A stretch of DNA of 64,000 nt from Takakia lepidozioides (GCA_030704615.1 CM060732.1:20152001-20216000), one strand, 5' to 3'. Shown: positions 24,150-37,055, numbered from the stretch's first letter. The notes: generated from the letters alone by a model not told the origin. Program-made: numbers and translations.

Positions 24150-24616
24150 GTAGAGTACTTTTGGTAGCATAAGAATATCTGCCACTGTGGCAGGGGGTTG
24201 ATATTTGGGGGTTGCCTTTGAAGGCGCCGTAGTTGGTGCACTGTCGGTGGCAATATCAAGAGTGGCTTTCTCAGCCTGCAAACATCACGCCCAACACCCC
24301 TTAACAGTTACATTTAGCAATGCATCTACTAATAGTTTGAAGTACCCAACATGTAAATGGCCACATGTACAGAACTGATAGCCAACAGGTGCATGCATGC
24401 TCACCTCTAGTACGGAAACTGTTGCATGGAGAGGTGCCTCCTGAAGGCCCACCTGACTCTTACTCCCACTAGAACTTGGTGTTATGTCACCATTTGCATC
24501 AGTCAAGGACTTTGTGCCTTTGGCAGCAGTGGCTCTGGTTACAAGCTCTCCTTTTCGCATGTACTTCTTCTCAGCTCCCTTCACGATGGCTGGGGCAGGG
24601 TCCTTTGCTTTAGTCC
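24150..24616 (-). pseudogene. Unrecognised exon pair rich in Lys, Ala, Thr and Pro
   Basis: On the minus strand a Lys/Ala-rich frame (about 24616 to 24405) ends at a GTGAGC donor. A second frame starts after a TTTGCAG acceptor near 24277 and contains TAPSKATPKYQPPATVADI. The composition and splice sites suggest real exons of a low-complexity protein, perhaps a second CACTA-element gene. No domain is recognised. Confidence 0.3.
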
Positions 24617-25034
24617 CCTTCTACATGCCAACAAAACAACAAGGTATAGTACATGAGTACGTCTTACCATACCTTATGCATAGAATTCATGGCACACACC
24701 AATAAATAGATCATTCATGAAATGTTTTCAGCAGCGGCGGCACAATGATAAACTCATGCACTGGTAATGAAGGAACCTTCTTCAACACATTTCACCCTGT
24801 TTTTCCCTCTTATCAGAATCGGCCCTAAATTTTCATGTTGAATTCTGCAAGTTAGCTGGTTGAGTGAGCCTTTGATAGTTTGGAGCGACTTTGACATGGT
24901 ATTGCCAATGTGACAACAGGGAAGTATCCAGAAACAGGTAACAGCTGAGACGAGGAGAAGCTGTGGAATGAATACTTTTATGCACGTTTCTTGTAGCTAT
25001 CGATCCATCTGGTACATTTCCAGCTTTGGTGATG
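24617..25034. other. No feature recognised
   Basis: AT-balanced sequence without convincing coding frames or repeats; it runs into the PPR array. Confidence 0.3.
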
Positions 25035-27480
25035 CAACCATGCACCTCCGATGCCCTTTTCCAGGGCTGCCGGGCTTGCACACGCACTGCAAACGCACAC
25101 AAACATGATGTGGTCAAACTTCACCCCTTCCCCCATCATTTGCTTTCAGGTCTCCAAAGCCCCATATAGCGCCCTTGCTCTGCACACCCTGCAAGCATCA
25201 CATTCCACAACACCACATCTCATTCAGCCATAGTGTTGAACACTCCCTTGGCATCCTCAATGCTACCATATTAGGCATACATGGCCACCAGAGCAGTGTT
25301 CAGGGTGACATCTGGAACAATTGCAGATTTGATCATGTCACCAGGGATCTCTTTGCCCTTTTCCAGGGCTGCCAGACACACTGCAAACACACACAAACCT
25401 TATGTCGGCGGGCTTCACCCCTTCCCCACCCCTGCTCATGTTGCAATACCACCCCCCCCCTGTGCATTACCCCGCAATCCCCACGACACCACATCTCGTT
25501 CAGCCATAGTGTTGAACACTCCCTTTGCATCCTAGATGCACCCACATTTTGCAAACATGTTCCACCAGGGTTTTGTTCAAATGACATCTGTACAATTCCA
25601 ACTCTGAAGATGTCGCCATGGACCTCTTTCCCTAAAGCTGCCAGGGCAGTGTTCAGATTGACATTTGGCACAATTCCAGCTTTGATGATATCCCCATGCA
25701 CCTCTTTCCCTTCTCCAGGCCAGCTGCCAGGTTGCACAAGCATTGCAAATGCACACAAACATGATGTGCTTCCCCCACATTTTGCTCATAGCTCTCCAAA
25801 GCCTCCATTCCACATCCCCGCTGTGCATATCCTATCCTGCAAGCACATCATATCGCACCCTCCACGACACCACATGTCATTCAGCCATAGTGTCGAACAC
25901 TCCCTTTGCATCCTAGATGCACCCACATTTTGCAAACATGCATGCCACCAGGGTATTGTTCAGAATGACATCTGGTACAATTCCAACTCTGAAGATGTCG
26001 CCATGGACCTCTTTCCCCTTTCCAAAGCTGTTAGGGCAGTGTTCAGATTGACATTTGGCACAATTCCAGCTTTGATGATATCCCCATGCACCTCTTGCCA
26101 TTCTCTAGGGCTGCCAGGCTTGCACAAGCATTGCAAATGCACACAAACATGATGTGCTTCCCCCATCCTTTGCTCATAGGTCTCCAAAGCCTCCATCCTC
26201 CACGTCCCTCCTCCATGCATACCTTGCAAGCATTGCACTCCACGACACCACATCTCGTTCAGCCATAGTGTCGAACACTCCCTTTGCATCCTAGATCCTA
26301 GATCCCTTTGCACCCACATTTTGCAAACATGTCCACCAGGGTATGGTTCAGAATGACATTTGGTACAATTCCAGCTTTGATGATGACCCCATGCACTGCT
26401 TTGTCCTTGTCCAGGCTCGATGCACCCACATTTTGCATAAATGTCCACCAGGGTATGGTTCAGAATGACATTTGGTACAATTCCAGCTCTGAAGATGTCG
26501 CCATGGACCTCTTTCCCCTTTTCCAGAGCTGCCAGGGCAGTGTTTAGATTCACATTTGGTACAATTCCAGCTTTGATGATATCCCCATGCACCTCTTGCC
26601 CTTCTCCAGGCCGGCTGCTAGGCTTGCACAATCATTGCAAATGCACACAAACATGATGTGCTTCCCCCATCATTTGCTCATAGCTCTCCAAAGCCTCCAT
26701 TCCACATCCCTGCTGTGCATACCCTGCAAGCACATCATATCGCACTCCACGACACCACATGTCGTTCAGCCATAGTGTCGAACACTCCCTTTGCATCCTA
26801 GATGCACCCACATTTTGCAAACATATCCACCAGGGTATTGTTCAGAATGTCATCTGGTACAATTCCAGCTTTGAAGATGTCGCCATGGACCTCTTTCCCC
26901 TTTTCCAGAGCTGCCAGGGCAGTGTTTAGATTCACATTTGGCACAATTCCAGCTTTGATGATATCCCCATGCACCTCTTGCCCTTCTCCAGGGCTGCCAG
27001 GCTGCACGCACATTGCAAATGCACACAAACATGATGTGCTTCCCCCATCATCTGCTCATAGCTCTCCAAAGCCTCCATCCCACGTCCCTGCCATGCATAC
27101 CCTGCAAGCATCTCACTCCATGACACCACATCTCGTTCAGCCATAGTGTCAAACACTCCCTTTGCATCCTAGATGCACCCACATTTTGCAAACATGTTCT
27201 CACCAGGGTATTGTTCAGAATGACATCTGATACAATTCCAGCTCTGAAGATGACGCCATGGACCTCTTTCTCCTTTTCCAAAGGTGCCAGGGCAGTGTTC
27301 AGATTGATATTTGGCACAATTCCAGCTTTGATGATATCCCCATGCACCTCTTGCCCTTCTCCAGGGCTGCCAGGCTTGCACAAGCATTGCAAATGCACAC
27401 AAATACGATGTGCTTCCCCCATCATTTGCTCATAGCTCTCCAAAGCCTCCATCCCACGTCCCTGCCGTGCATACCCTGGA
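25035..27480 (-). pseudogene. Tandem array of PPR (PLS-type) gene fragments
   Basis: Six diverged units of about 250-450 bp, minus strand, each encode parts of consecutive PPR motifs. Phrases include VHGDIIKAGIVPNVNLNTAL, EVHGDIFRAGIVP, NNTLVDMFAKCGCI, MAERDVVSWSEMLAGYA and RGMEALESYEQMM. These are typical of plant organelle RNA-editing PPR proteins of the PLS class. Every unit has frameshifts and internal deletions, there is no E or DYW domain, and no start. The units resemble one another more than expected for neighbouring motifs of one protein, so the array arose by duplicating one fragment. It lies between CACTA-like parts, which suggests capture by that element. Confidence 0.8.
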
Positions 27481-28170
27481 CCAAGCTGACTCTCCCAAGA
27501 ACCTTGTAAACATCAGCGAGGACTTAAAGTGCGCAGTAGCGATAGGGCTTAGTGGGGCTTAGTGCTTGAGGGAAAAAAAAAACATCACATTGGTCCATGA
27601 GAACCACCATGGTGCAGCTAAGCGAGCAGAGATTGAAATGCGACCTGCTAAGACCAAGCTGACTCTCCCAAGAACCTTGTAAACATCAGGAAGAATACCA
27701 AATCATGGTACTAACAGGAGCCAAAAGCCCACATTTGCAGGATGGACAAACTTCTTCACATCCTACATTAAGAAAAAGCCACACCTTGCGATTGCGATTG
27801 TCCCACCATCATGAAGGATCTGTAAAAAACTCATGCGAGCTCTGCTCCATGCTGCAAATTCAGGGCCGAGTCTGATGAGAGGGCAAAACAGGCTGAAATA
27901 GGTCGAAGAAGAAGGTGCCCTAACCACATTGTCGTCGACCTTGTGTCATGACCCATGGAGGATTTGACAGACCATGAACCCAAACGGACCTCTTGTGTGT
28001 GCTGCTTGTGTCTGTAGTCAAGTAATGTCGGATTGTCCATGAGAACCACCACGGGGCAGCTGAGCGAGCAGAGATTGAAACGCGACCTGCTAAGACCAAC
28101 CTGCACGAGGACTTAGTGTGCACAGCAACATAGTGGGGGCTTAGTGGGGCTTAGTGCATGAGGGAAAAAC
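27480..28170. repeat. Direct repeats of GACCAAGCTGACTC and AGCGAGCAGAGATTGAAA blocks
   Basis: A block with TCCATGAGAACCACCA, AGCGAGCAGAGATTGAAA and GACCTGCTAAGACCAA occurs at about 27592 and 28036. GACCAAGCTGACTCTCCCAA occurs at about 27480 and 27652. A GGGCTTAGTGGGGCTTAGTG block occurs at about 27547 and 28137. The pattern is an imperfect duplication of 450-590 bp. No coding region is seen. Confidence 0.7.
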
Positions 28171-28627
28171 AACAACGTGAGGAGTTTGAACCCGCGACCC
28201 CGCGACAGAAAGGAAGTGCCCTTACCAGTACGCTACATGCACACATTTGAAATTTTCCCCCTAAAGTATGTATATATTGTACATACATGATGGGCAACTT
28301 TTTAAGTTTTTTAACCTTTTTACAAACCCTATAAGCAACTTTTTGTTTTTTTTTTAAAATAAAATTTAAGGGAAACCTCAGGCCCTTGAGGAGGGGGAAA
28401 AAATAACCCCCTTTCATTTATGGGCCATGAGACCTACAGGAGGATCAACCCCCAGACATACCGTCGTCACAAACAATCCCACACATGGGGTAATGCAACG
28501 GGTTTGAACCCTGAACCACCAGGGTGACACACTCTGCACTTACCAGCCAATGTGTTTTTTTAAAATCTTTTGCACTTTGATTTTAAGAAAAAAAAAATCA
28601 TTTTAGTGGTTACAAGTGAGCACATAG
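28171..28627. other. Low-complexity, no gene recognised
   Basis: Contains T- and A-rich runs (near 28340 and 28590) between the duplicated blocks and the CACTA transposase tail. Confidence 0.35.
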
Positions 28628-29536
28628 ATGTATTCCATGGAGATAAACAAAACCGTTCATCCGGTGTCTTCACGGTGGACGTATCCCATGGAGCGTTACA
28701 TGAAAGATCTTAAGGGATACGTTAGGAATTACGCAAAGCCAGAAGGGAGTACGGCTGCAGGGTATGTTCTGGATGAGGCTATGGGGTTCATGACTGAGTA
28801 TATGCAATCATTTGATGCAACTCAACGGCGGACATGGGATGCAAATGCGGATGAAGGGGTTGAGAACGAGGTCTTCGAAGGTGTCGGCAAAAAGCGGGAC
28901 ATGACTGGAGCTGGGAGAGATGCAACACAAATTTTGTATGTGTTGAACAATACCAATGTCATGGCTCCTTGGGTGCAGTGAGTACTTCTTTTCATTGCAC
29001 CTTATTCATATCAAGTTCAATTTCAATTCTGACTGTCACCAGTGTAATCAAACCACCCACAAAGTCACAAATGTCAGTGGTTCATCCTGATTATAACCAA
29101 TGTTGTAGTAACGGAATGTCTGAGTGAGTGACTTGTTGGAAGAGCATGTTCATTTACAAGTCATTCTGCTCACTCCTCCAGTGGTTTGAAACAGTGGTTT
29201 TCAAAGTATCATTCATGCTAGGTATTTTTTGCTAAGTAATGCAATACTTCATTGCTAACATGTGTCATTCTTGTTGCCATTTTGCGACAAAAAGTATGCA
29301 ACAGAGAAGGCACAGTTCACAGTAGACAAAGAGGCATGTGGTGATGAGTGGCGTGCCAATCGACGTCTACCTTATCAGATCAGCCAATACCTAGGTCATT
29401 AGATGGTCCCACGGCTCTAAATAAAGAAGACCTGACTATGTTGGCTACCATTCAAGCGACATTTGTGCAACCAACCGCTATTCCAGTTGAGCAAAGTGAT
29501 TCAGAGGGTGACGAATATGTTTCAGATTCAGAATAA
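28628..29536 (+). pseudogene. CACTA (En/Spm) transposase C-terminal fragment
   Basis: The first exon (28628-28980) contains HPVSSRWTYPMERYMKDLKG, YVRNYAKPEGS and AAGYVLDEAMGFMTEYM. This is the DUF4218-type domain that follows the transposase_21 core in plant CACTA transposases. It ends at a GTGAGT donor. A later frame (about 29348-29536) with an acidic SDSEGDEYVSDSE-like tail is a plausible last exon. The catalytic core is absent. The fragment abuts the 5'-truncated MULE-2. Confidence 0.75.
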
Positions 29537-29747
29537 AGTTTATTGTTGGAACCATTTGTTCAATAGCATCATCCCACAATGGTCTGGCCACTTGTCTGTT
29601 TTTCAAAGTCTGTCACAGCTGCACAAACCACTTAAAGTTTTTTATGTATCACCCAAAAAGTGGTACCAATCACTGTTGTGTAGGCTGCTGAGCAAACTCA
29701 TCCAGCACAGGTTGGCAAAATTGTGAGAGCATCAAAGCAAAATGAAT

Positions 29748-32370
29748 CGAAGGTCCACAAGTTCTGTAAACTTGTGCCATCCTCCTTGGCGCTCTACGGA
29801 GCAAGAATGTACTATGTTGTCCACCGTTTGAAAACAAACAAGAGCTTGTGTGCATTTCGGATTCCATAACCATCCTGTCTCGAAGGGGGATTACAGGGAG
29901 AGTGTTGAGACAGTATCGAGGTTGATTAAATAGGAGTTCGGGAGAAACCCATCTACAACAACATCTGCAATTGCTCTTGGCGCAAGCAAGTCCTTCTTGG
30001 AAAGCCATATTTTGAGTGAAGGGGATTCTGTGGGGACTAAACTTGACGGTGCAGCATTGGACCTGGTCATGGATCATTTCTCCACTTTGAGTTCACCTAA
30101 CATTCGGCGTCAGATCAATGCATTAAGAATGGGCTCTGGTATCAGAGGCTACATAGACAACATTTTGGAGTTGAAACGAGTGAGCAAGTACGATTACATC
30201 CAGGACAATGTATTCCCAGGTCAAGGTGCCATCAAAGTTTTTCTTGTCAAAATGTCGACTGTTGGGGAGGGCAGTGGGGTTAGCCTCGTGAAGCGGATGC
30301 AGAAGACTGGGGACTTGCAGAACTGTTTTCTTATGTTTGATCATGTGAAACAAGTGAAGGATTGGACGACAATGGCTTGTCATGTCTACGATCCAGTGTA
30401 CCAACGAGTTATGACAATTGCAGTTTGTGACATGCAATCCGAAGATATGGAATCCCAGAAGCTCATGTGGAATTCCCTGATACGTGTCATGGGCTGCCAT
30501 GGGCTGCCATCTCCAAATTTCGCAGGTTTCATGGCAGATAGTGCTCAAGCAAATTTCAATGCTGTTCGTATGGTCTTTGGATCGGGCGACCCAAAAGTGC
30601 CAATGCGAGGAAGAGAGCGTACATGTCTATTCCATTGGACACAATCTCTGGAAAAACATACAAAGTCGGACATCAAACCAGAGATGCAGACTCAGCACCA
30701 TAAATTGTGCAAAGAGTACAAAGATGCTAGAACAATGAAGGAGGCGAACACTTTGTTCCAGACAATTCGTGCCTGGTGGTTCTCTTCTGGAGCTGCATCA
30801 TTTGAGAATATGAGAGCATTGGAAGATTGGCTGGCATTTTGGCACTTCCGGTATAGACAGTGGGGAGCAGCCATGCCAGTGGTACGAGGCTTATATTTCT
30901 TGCTTTATTCATACATTTACTTTCCATTTTATTGTGTCCTCGCTTTCTTTATGTTGTTTTCTGTTCATTGTTTTGAAGTGTGGTTCTGCACTTTGCAGAA
31001 CATGTCCATTGAGGAAATGGCGGACATGCCATCTTGCAATTTGGCAGAAACTGTGCACAACGCATGGTTGCAGCAGTTTAGAAACGAGGTCGGGATTTGT
31101 ATGTGGCAACAACAGATGATTTGATACGTGCCTTGCAACAACAAACCCGATATCGTGATTTCTTACGAGGTGGGGTTGGTGGCAAGGGTCCAGACAAATG
31201 GGAGTTGATGTTGCGTGCTGCAAACAGATCTGGGGATCCAATCAAGATAGCACGGGCGGTGAGCATGTATGCCTAAGGAACGCCACTTGTTTCTAGAGTT
31301 CCACATCTTGAAGGGGAGGAGAGATTCGGCTCCTGTAAGAGGAAATTGAACACACCACCTGGTTCGGATTCCGATTCGCATAGGGCAGACGGCAGACCGT
31401 GATAACTTCTTGAAGCCTCGTGTTCCCCTGCATGACAGCTCCATGTCCGGAACCTCCATTGTGGAGGAACCTCCAACACGACGGCAAGCTCCAGCATCAA
31501 ACAGTGCCACTGAAATGGTGCAGGAGAGAAACAACCCCCTTGATGTGCTTGAGTCGGCACATAGAACGCACAAGTGTAGGGTCTCGTGTGAAATGTATAG
31601 CGATCATGGCAACTAATTTCGAGAAGTGCACTTCATCTATATCCAGAGGTGGTGCCCGAACTCCTGCTCCGACTTTCACGGGTTTGATGCGTCCATACGG
31701 TCAACCAAAAGCCAAGAACCACAAGTTCTGGTTCTGCGCAGATGATTGTGCCAGATGTGTGCATGGAACTGTGCGTCCTTCCGTAGTGATGAAGCCATCT
31801 CCTCCAACCATTTGGCCCGTGAAGGTGGGAACATATCTCAGCTTTTAGGAGATTGAAATGCTGGAGGAGGCAGGTTTTTCCCTTGCGAGACAACCCCAAC
31901 TCCATGCATGTGCTACTACTTCTGCGTCCTCCCGGGTACCCCCGGCAAATCCTGACTTGTGGCCAACCAAACGAGATGGAAAACTCGTTCGGCGTTTCCC
32001 TCCAACCGCTGAACACTTTGGCAAAGTGGAGTCTGCAAGAATGCTCCAAGCTCGTGTTGGAAGCACCACGGAAGTACCCGATCCAAGATATGGTCGGGTA
32101 TTCACAATCATCACTTCCACATCTGCTGTTCATGACAAGACCTACGACATCACGGTTTCCAATTTCCCCAATTGCACATGTCCTGATTTTGTGAATATGC
32201 TATCAACCAGTTTGGGCAAGAGAGGTAAATTCATACCCTGCAAACATTTGTATTTCATATTTTTGAAGAGGATGGTTTGCGATCCCAAACGTGACAACTT
32301 CATTCACCAGGCCACTATGAGTTTCAACGAGGTCGATACTCTATTGCAGCGGGATACAACACATGGGTAG
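29748..32370 (+). pseudogene. MULE-2: 5'-truncated close copy of MULE-1
   Basis: From about 29748 the sequence follows MULE-1 (from about 8245) nearly base for base to the end of the gene and 120 bp beyond. It starts inside the zinc-finger region and contains MFDHVKQVKDWTT, GFMADSAQANFNAVR, CLFHWTQSL, the roughly 120-bp intron and the SWIM finger (CTCPDFVN near 32177, PCKHLYF near 32238). It lacks the MULE-1 insertion near 8895 and the TAG at 9243. Its own damage includes TAG near 29931 and near 31847 (both CAG in MULE-1) and several frameshifts. No methyltransferase gene is next to it; the upstream side is the CACTA fragment. Confidence 0.85.
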
Positions 32371-32720
32371 CATCAACTATGCAATGTGGTATGTAGACGA
32401 CCATGATTTGAAATGTGTAATTCACATCAATTCGTCGGCGGTGCAATGATATGGCCTCCAACTATACGGAGTGAGCTCTGAGTGGCAACTTTTTGCTGGA
32501 GCTTCAGTTTGGCCATGCGAGAGATTGGCCGTCGTCCGTAGTACATAGCTTTCAACTTCCGCCGCGGTGTGGATGTGAGGTCTCTCTCAGGAGAGCCACG
32601 CCCTTCAGGCGGCATAAGTCCCAGCCAAAAAGATCTCCTTTTTTGGGGTACATGCCTCGAATAGCATGTTAAGCCAAGATAGCATGAGATTTAGGGTACG
32701 TGTCCAAGAAGCCATGCGTC
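32371..32720. other. 3' flank of MULE-2, then unrecognised sequence
   Basis: Homology with the MULE-1 flank runs to about 32493. Nothing is recognised from there to the palindrome field. Confidence 0.4.
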
Positions 32721-32859
32721 GCCAGCCCGAATGATAACCGACGGCGGTCGACATTTATTGCCCAACTGCGCAATTAAATGTCGGCTGAAGCCCTCCATGT
32801 CGGATGAAAATCGACGTAAACAGTCCCGGAATTTCCAACGTAGAGGTAATTCGGAGCGC

Positions 32860-34500
32860 TGCACGATGGAATTCCGGCGCCGGATTTCCATCCTGCAGGT
32901 AATTCGGAGCGCAGCAGGATGAAAATTCAGCGCCGAATTTCCATCCAGCAAGGTAGGCGGCGCTGGAAATTTCCCTCACACAGGTAATTCAGAAGCGCGC
33001 GGATGGAAATCCGGCGCCGGATTTCCATCCGCGCAGGTAGGGCGTCGCGCCAAATATCCCTCACGCAGGTAATTCCGAAGCGCGCGGATGGAAATCCGGC
33101 GCCGAATTTCCATCCGCGCAGGTCGGGCGGCGCGTCAAATTTCCCTCACGCAGGTAATTCGGAAGCGCGCGGATGGAAATCCGGCGCCGAATTTCCATCC
33201 GCGGAGGCCGGGCGGCGCGCCAAATTTCCTCACGCAGGTAATTCGGAAGCGCTCGGATGGAAATCCGGCGCCGAATTTCAATCCGCGCAGGTCGGGCGGC
33301 GCGCCAAATTTCCCTCACGCAGGTAATTCGGAAGCGCGCGGATGGAAATCCGGCTCCGAATTTCCATCCGGCATGTAATTCGAATACCGGATGAATGGAA
33401 ATTCGGCGCCGAATTTCCATCCAGCAGGTAAGTGGAATCCCGGATGGATGGAAATTCGGCGCCGAATTTCCATCCAGTAGGTAAGTCGGATCGCTGGCGT
33501 ATGGATATTCGGCGCCAAATTTCCATTCGCCATGTATTTCATCGCTCAGAATTACCTTCCTGCAGGTAATTCTGAACGAGGAATTACCTTCCTACCGGCA
33601 TCGATAGGAATTACCTGCAGGAAGGTAATTCTGAGCAATGAAATACATGGCGAATGGAAATTCGGCGCCGAATATCCATACGCCAGCGATCCGACTTACC
33701 TGCAGGATGGAAATTTGGCGCCGAATTTCCATTTATCCGGGATTCGAATTACCTGCTGGATGGAAATTCGGCGCCGAATTTCCATCCATCCGGGATTCGA
33801 GTTACCTGCAGGATGGAAATTCGGCGCCGAATTTCCATCCGGGGGATGGTCTCTGTCGGAGAGGTGCCGCCTCTCCGCCGCTCTGTTGGATATTCGGTGC
33901 CGGATTTCCGTCCGGGGGTTGAAATATGACGGCGAGGTGCCGACCTCTCCCCCCTCCCCGACTGCATTGGAACGGCCCCGAATTGAAATTCGGCGCCGTT
34001 TTCCCATCTGGGGAGGTTTTTATGTCGACCAGTTTTCGGTCTGACCCCCCGACAAGACTTCCTTTGGGGGGGCCCGGATGGAAATTTCGGCGCCCAATCT
34101 CCATCCAGGGGATGCTCTTTGTCGAACACGTGCCGACCTCTACGCCCTAGGCGACTTCATCCGGGCGTCCCCTGTTTGATATTTGGTGCCGAATTTCCGT
34201 CCGGGGGTTGAAATGTGACGGCCAGGTGCCGGCCACTCCCCCCTCCCCGACTGCATCCGAACCGCCCCGGATGGAAATTTCGGCGCCGTTTTTCCATCTG
34301 GGGATGTTTTTATGCCGTCCAGTTTTCGGCCTGACCCCCCGACACGACTCCCTTTGGGGGGGCCGGATGGAAATTCGGCGCCGAATCTCCATCCAGGGGA
34401 TATTCTCTGTCGCACACGCGCCGGCCTCTGCGCCCGAGGCGACTTCATCCGGGCTTCCTTTGTTGGATATTGGGTGCCGAATTTCCATTCGGGGGTAGTA
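32860..34500. repeat. Dense field of GGAAATTCGGCGCCGAATTTCC-type palindromes
   Basis: About 20 palindromes with half-site GGATGGAAATTCGGC, core GGCGCC, occur every 60-100 bp, usually flanked by AGGTAATTCG or TTACCTGC. Perfect 30-bp copies are at 33446-33475, 33758-33787 and 33811-33840; a perfect 26-bp copy is at 33395-33420. In 33000-33360 the units form a tandem array of about 80 bp with GCGCG outer arms. From 33.85 to 34.5 kb longer units of about 300 bp repeat. The six-frame frames here with ME-IRRRISI phrases are by-products of the repeats, not genes. Confidence 0.9.
33490..33700. repeat. Higher-order inverted repeat of palindromes
   Basis: The segment 33490-33567 (AAGTCGGATCGCTGGCGTATGG onwards) is the inverse of 33608-33700, with the symmetry axis near 33588 in a run of GGAATTACCT and its complement. 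Whole palindrome units are therefore arranged as mirror images around one point. Confidence 0.75.
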
Positions 34501-34530
34501 ATGTGACGGCACAGTGCCGGCTTCTCCCCT

Positions 34531-36669
34531 TCAAAATGTCCACGTGTGGACCTGGCAGCAGCGTCGAACTGGTCGACAGGATGACGAGTGGGAACTTGTC
34601 AAACAGTTGGGTCATGTTCGACCATATCAAGCGAATTACAAATCACCAATGGGTGACAATGGGTGCACATGTCTACGACACCCACTGTAGGATGCTAATG
34701 ACAATTGCTATTTGTGAGATGAAAGGAGAGGACACACAATCGGAGATGCTTCTTTGGCAGGGAATAAACGAACAGATGGCCAAGGCGGGATTGCCCCCTC
34801 CCAATTTCCGTGGTTTCATGGCGGACAACGCACAAGCAAATTGGGCTGCCATCCGAAGGGTGTACGGGCAAGACCCCAATGTTCCCATGGAAGGCAAGGA
34901 GAGATCTTGTGGGTTCCATTTTCTGCAGAGCCTTTCGCAGTACACAACCAGGCTCGTGGCGCCAAATTTCAAAGAGGAGCACCGTTCCATGTGCCTTGCG
35001 TGGAAGCGCGCTCCCACCTTGGATGATGCAGAGACACAGTTTGCATGCATACGGGCTTGGTGGACATCGTCAGGTGCTGTAAGGAAATCAGACGAGGGAG
35101 CAATGGTCAGTTGGCTAGCATGGTGGCATTATCGTTTCCTCCAGTTCGGCGACTATATGCGGGAGGTGAGTTGCACGAATTCGCGTCCCGTTGAATATTA
35201 TTCTTGGCCATATTTGTAACTTGCTTGTAACCTGAACATGTGCTTGTGCAGGAATGTGTCTCGACTCCGACACCAACATGCCCACGACAAACATGGCCGA
35301 ATCAGTGCACTCTTCCTGGCGTGCCTCCTCTGCGGCGCATCTGGTGGACATCCTCACTGCCACAACGGAGGACATTGTGAGGTCAATTATGCAGCAATGC
35401 AGGTACAACGAGTTCTTGAAAGGGAAACAGTGGGGCTTGGGGCCGGACAGGCAGGAAATGCTGATGCGGACTGCCTCCAGATCGAAGAATCCTCGGAAGT
35501 GGGCGGCGGCCTTGCGAGAGGGCCTTTGGGACACGCCATTGCTGCGAAGAGGCCAACATTTGGAAGGAGATGTTCATACCCGTCCAGTGAGACGAAGACT
35601 TGACGAGGCACCTGGCGGAGAAGAGGATTCATGGCGAGCTGACAAGAATATTCGCACGCTCCTTCGTGGTCCGATGATGTTGCCCGAGGAGGTCTCGTCG
35701 AGCACCGCAAGTCCTGCACATTCAAGATCGTCATCTCCTTTGAGCACAGGGCGCGTGCCCCGGCAACATAACGAGTCATCTGTAGTAAAGCAGTACAACA
35801 TTCCCATTGTGGAGACAAGAGTGTCGGAGTCACAGTGGAGAATTGCGAGGACATTGCCGGCATTTCGAGGGAAGTGCTGCGCCATCCGGGTGGATACGAG
35901 AGCACGCTGTGGTGAGATGATTTGGAGGAACCCACACGGTGCTGTACCTGCACCTTGTTTCAGCGGCAGATTTTTGACTCCCACATTTGCTCACGCCACA
36001 ACGCAGACATTTTGGTTCTATAGGCACGACATAATGACCTGTGTATTTGGCAAGCCCAAGTACGGGATTCAGGGAATGCCGAAGCCTCCGGGCGTCTGGC
36101 CTATTGCACCGGGTTGCAGCCTCTCTCAGAATGAGGCGGATGCTCTATCTGCAGCAGGATTTCGAATGGTGCAATGCACAGACATCCCGGCCCACGCATT
36201 TCCGGTTCCTCAGACCCAGCCATTGCAGACTGCTCGGTCCAGTAGAGACGGATTGGACAATTCTGCACATCCCACAATGCGATTCGGAAGAGTGAAGAGA
36301 CGACACCCTCCCAACAAGTTGAATGAGACTCGGATTGCCAATGCTCTTGGGATGGCTTGCACTATTCAGAGCTTCGTGGACGTACCCCCACCCGGCCTTG
36401 GGCGTGTGTATCGGATGGCAACGGCCGGCTCGGCTGTACGTGACGATGTATACACAATTACGATTGGAGTGGAGCCGACTTGCAATTGTACGGACTTCTC
36501 GTTGATGGAAGCAAAGAAAGGTTCGAAGTATTATCCGTGCAAGCATCTGTATTACATCTACCTGAAGAGGTTGAGGATGAACGTGACTATTGATGACTTT
36601 ATTCATGCACTGGCGTTGAGCGTGAACGAGCTGCACAAACTCCTCCTTAGGGATTCCAGAAATCATTGA
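34531..36669 (+). pseudogene. MULE-3C: C-terminal half of a diverged MULE transposase
   Basis: The half starts abruptly with FKMSTCGPGSSVELVDRM, homologous to the middle of MULE-1. It continues with MFDHIKRIT (first Asp), GFMADNAQANWAAIRRVYG (second Asp), CGFHFLQSL, an intron (about 35170-35250 with a GTGAGT donor and a TGTGCAG acceptor), a linker and a SWIM finger (CNCTDFS near 36484, PCKHLYYIYLK near 36537). It ends at TGA near 36667. The frame is largely open, so this half is better preserved than MULE-1. It is clearly diverged from MULE-1/2 and closer to the N-terminal half at 40065-41533, which lies in the opposite orientation and stops at the same codon position. Confidence 0.85.
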
Positions 36670-36824
36670 TGGGGCAAACGGAATCCTCCATATGGATATT
36701 TTCAAATGCATTTTGCTGTATCAGACTTTTTTTTGCAGTGTAATGAAATGCACCCCAAAACTCCTGGAATGAGGCAATATTCCATTCAAAGTGAGATCCA
36801 ACAGAAGCAGTTGTGGGGCCATTT

Positions 36825-37055
36825 CTGGAAAAATGGCGCCGAATTTCTCTTTTTGGGGCCGAAAACTGGCTAAGTCCCAACATGCACTGGTACCTGTGTC
36901 TGGGAAAATGGCGCCGAATTTCTCTTTTGGGGCCGAAAACTGGCTAAGTCCCAACATGCACTGGTACAGTGTCTGGAAAAATGGCGCCGAATTTCCCTAT
37001 TTTGCGCCGAAAACTGGCTAAGTCCGAACATGCACTGGAAAAATGGCGCCGAATT
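36825..37055 (+). repeat. Tandem repeat with ATGGCGCCGAATTTC and GCCGAAAACTGGC
   Basis: Three to four units of about 72 bp contain AAAATGGCGCCGAATTTC, GGGGCCGAAAACTGGCTAAG and CCAACATGCACTGG. Diverged single copies with GGCGCC/GGCACC cores continue to 37175. The array lies between the 3' end of MULE-3C and the terminal signature. Confidence 0.85.

Noticed and set aside
25175-27146. Plus-strand frames of up to 325 codons across the PPR region
   Set aside because: They lie opposite PPR fragments and reflect the low stop density of the complementary strand; the recognisable motifs are all on the minus strand.
33003-34512. Many overlapping frames with ME-IRRRIS phrases on both strands
   Set aside because: They are translations of the GGAAATTCGGCGCC palindrome repeats, appear on both strands alike and have no conserved protein features.
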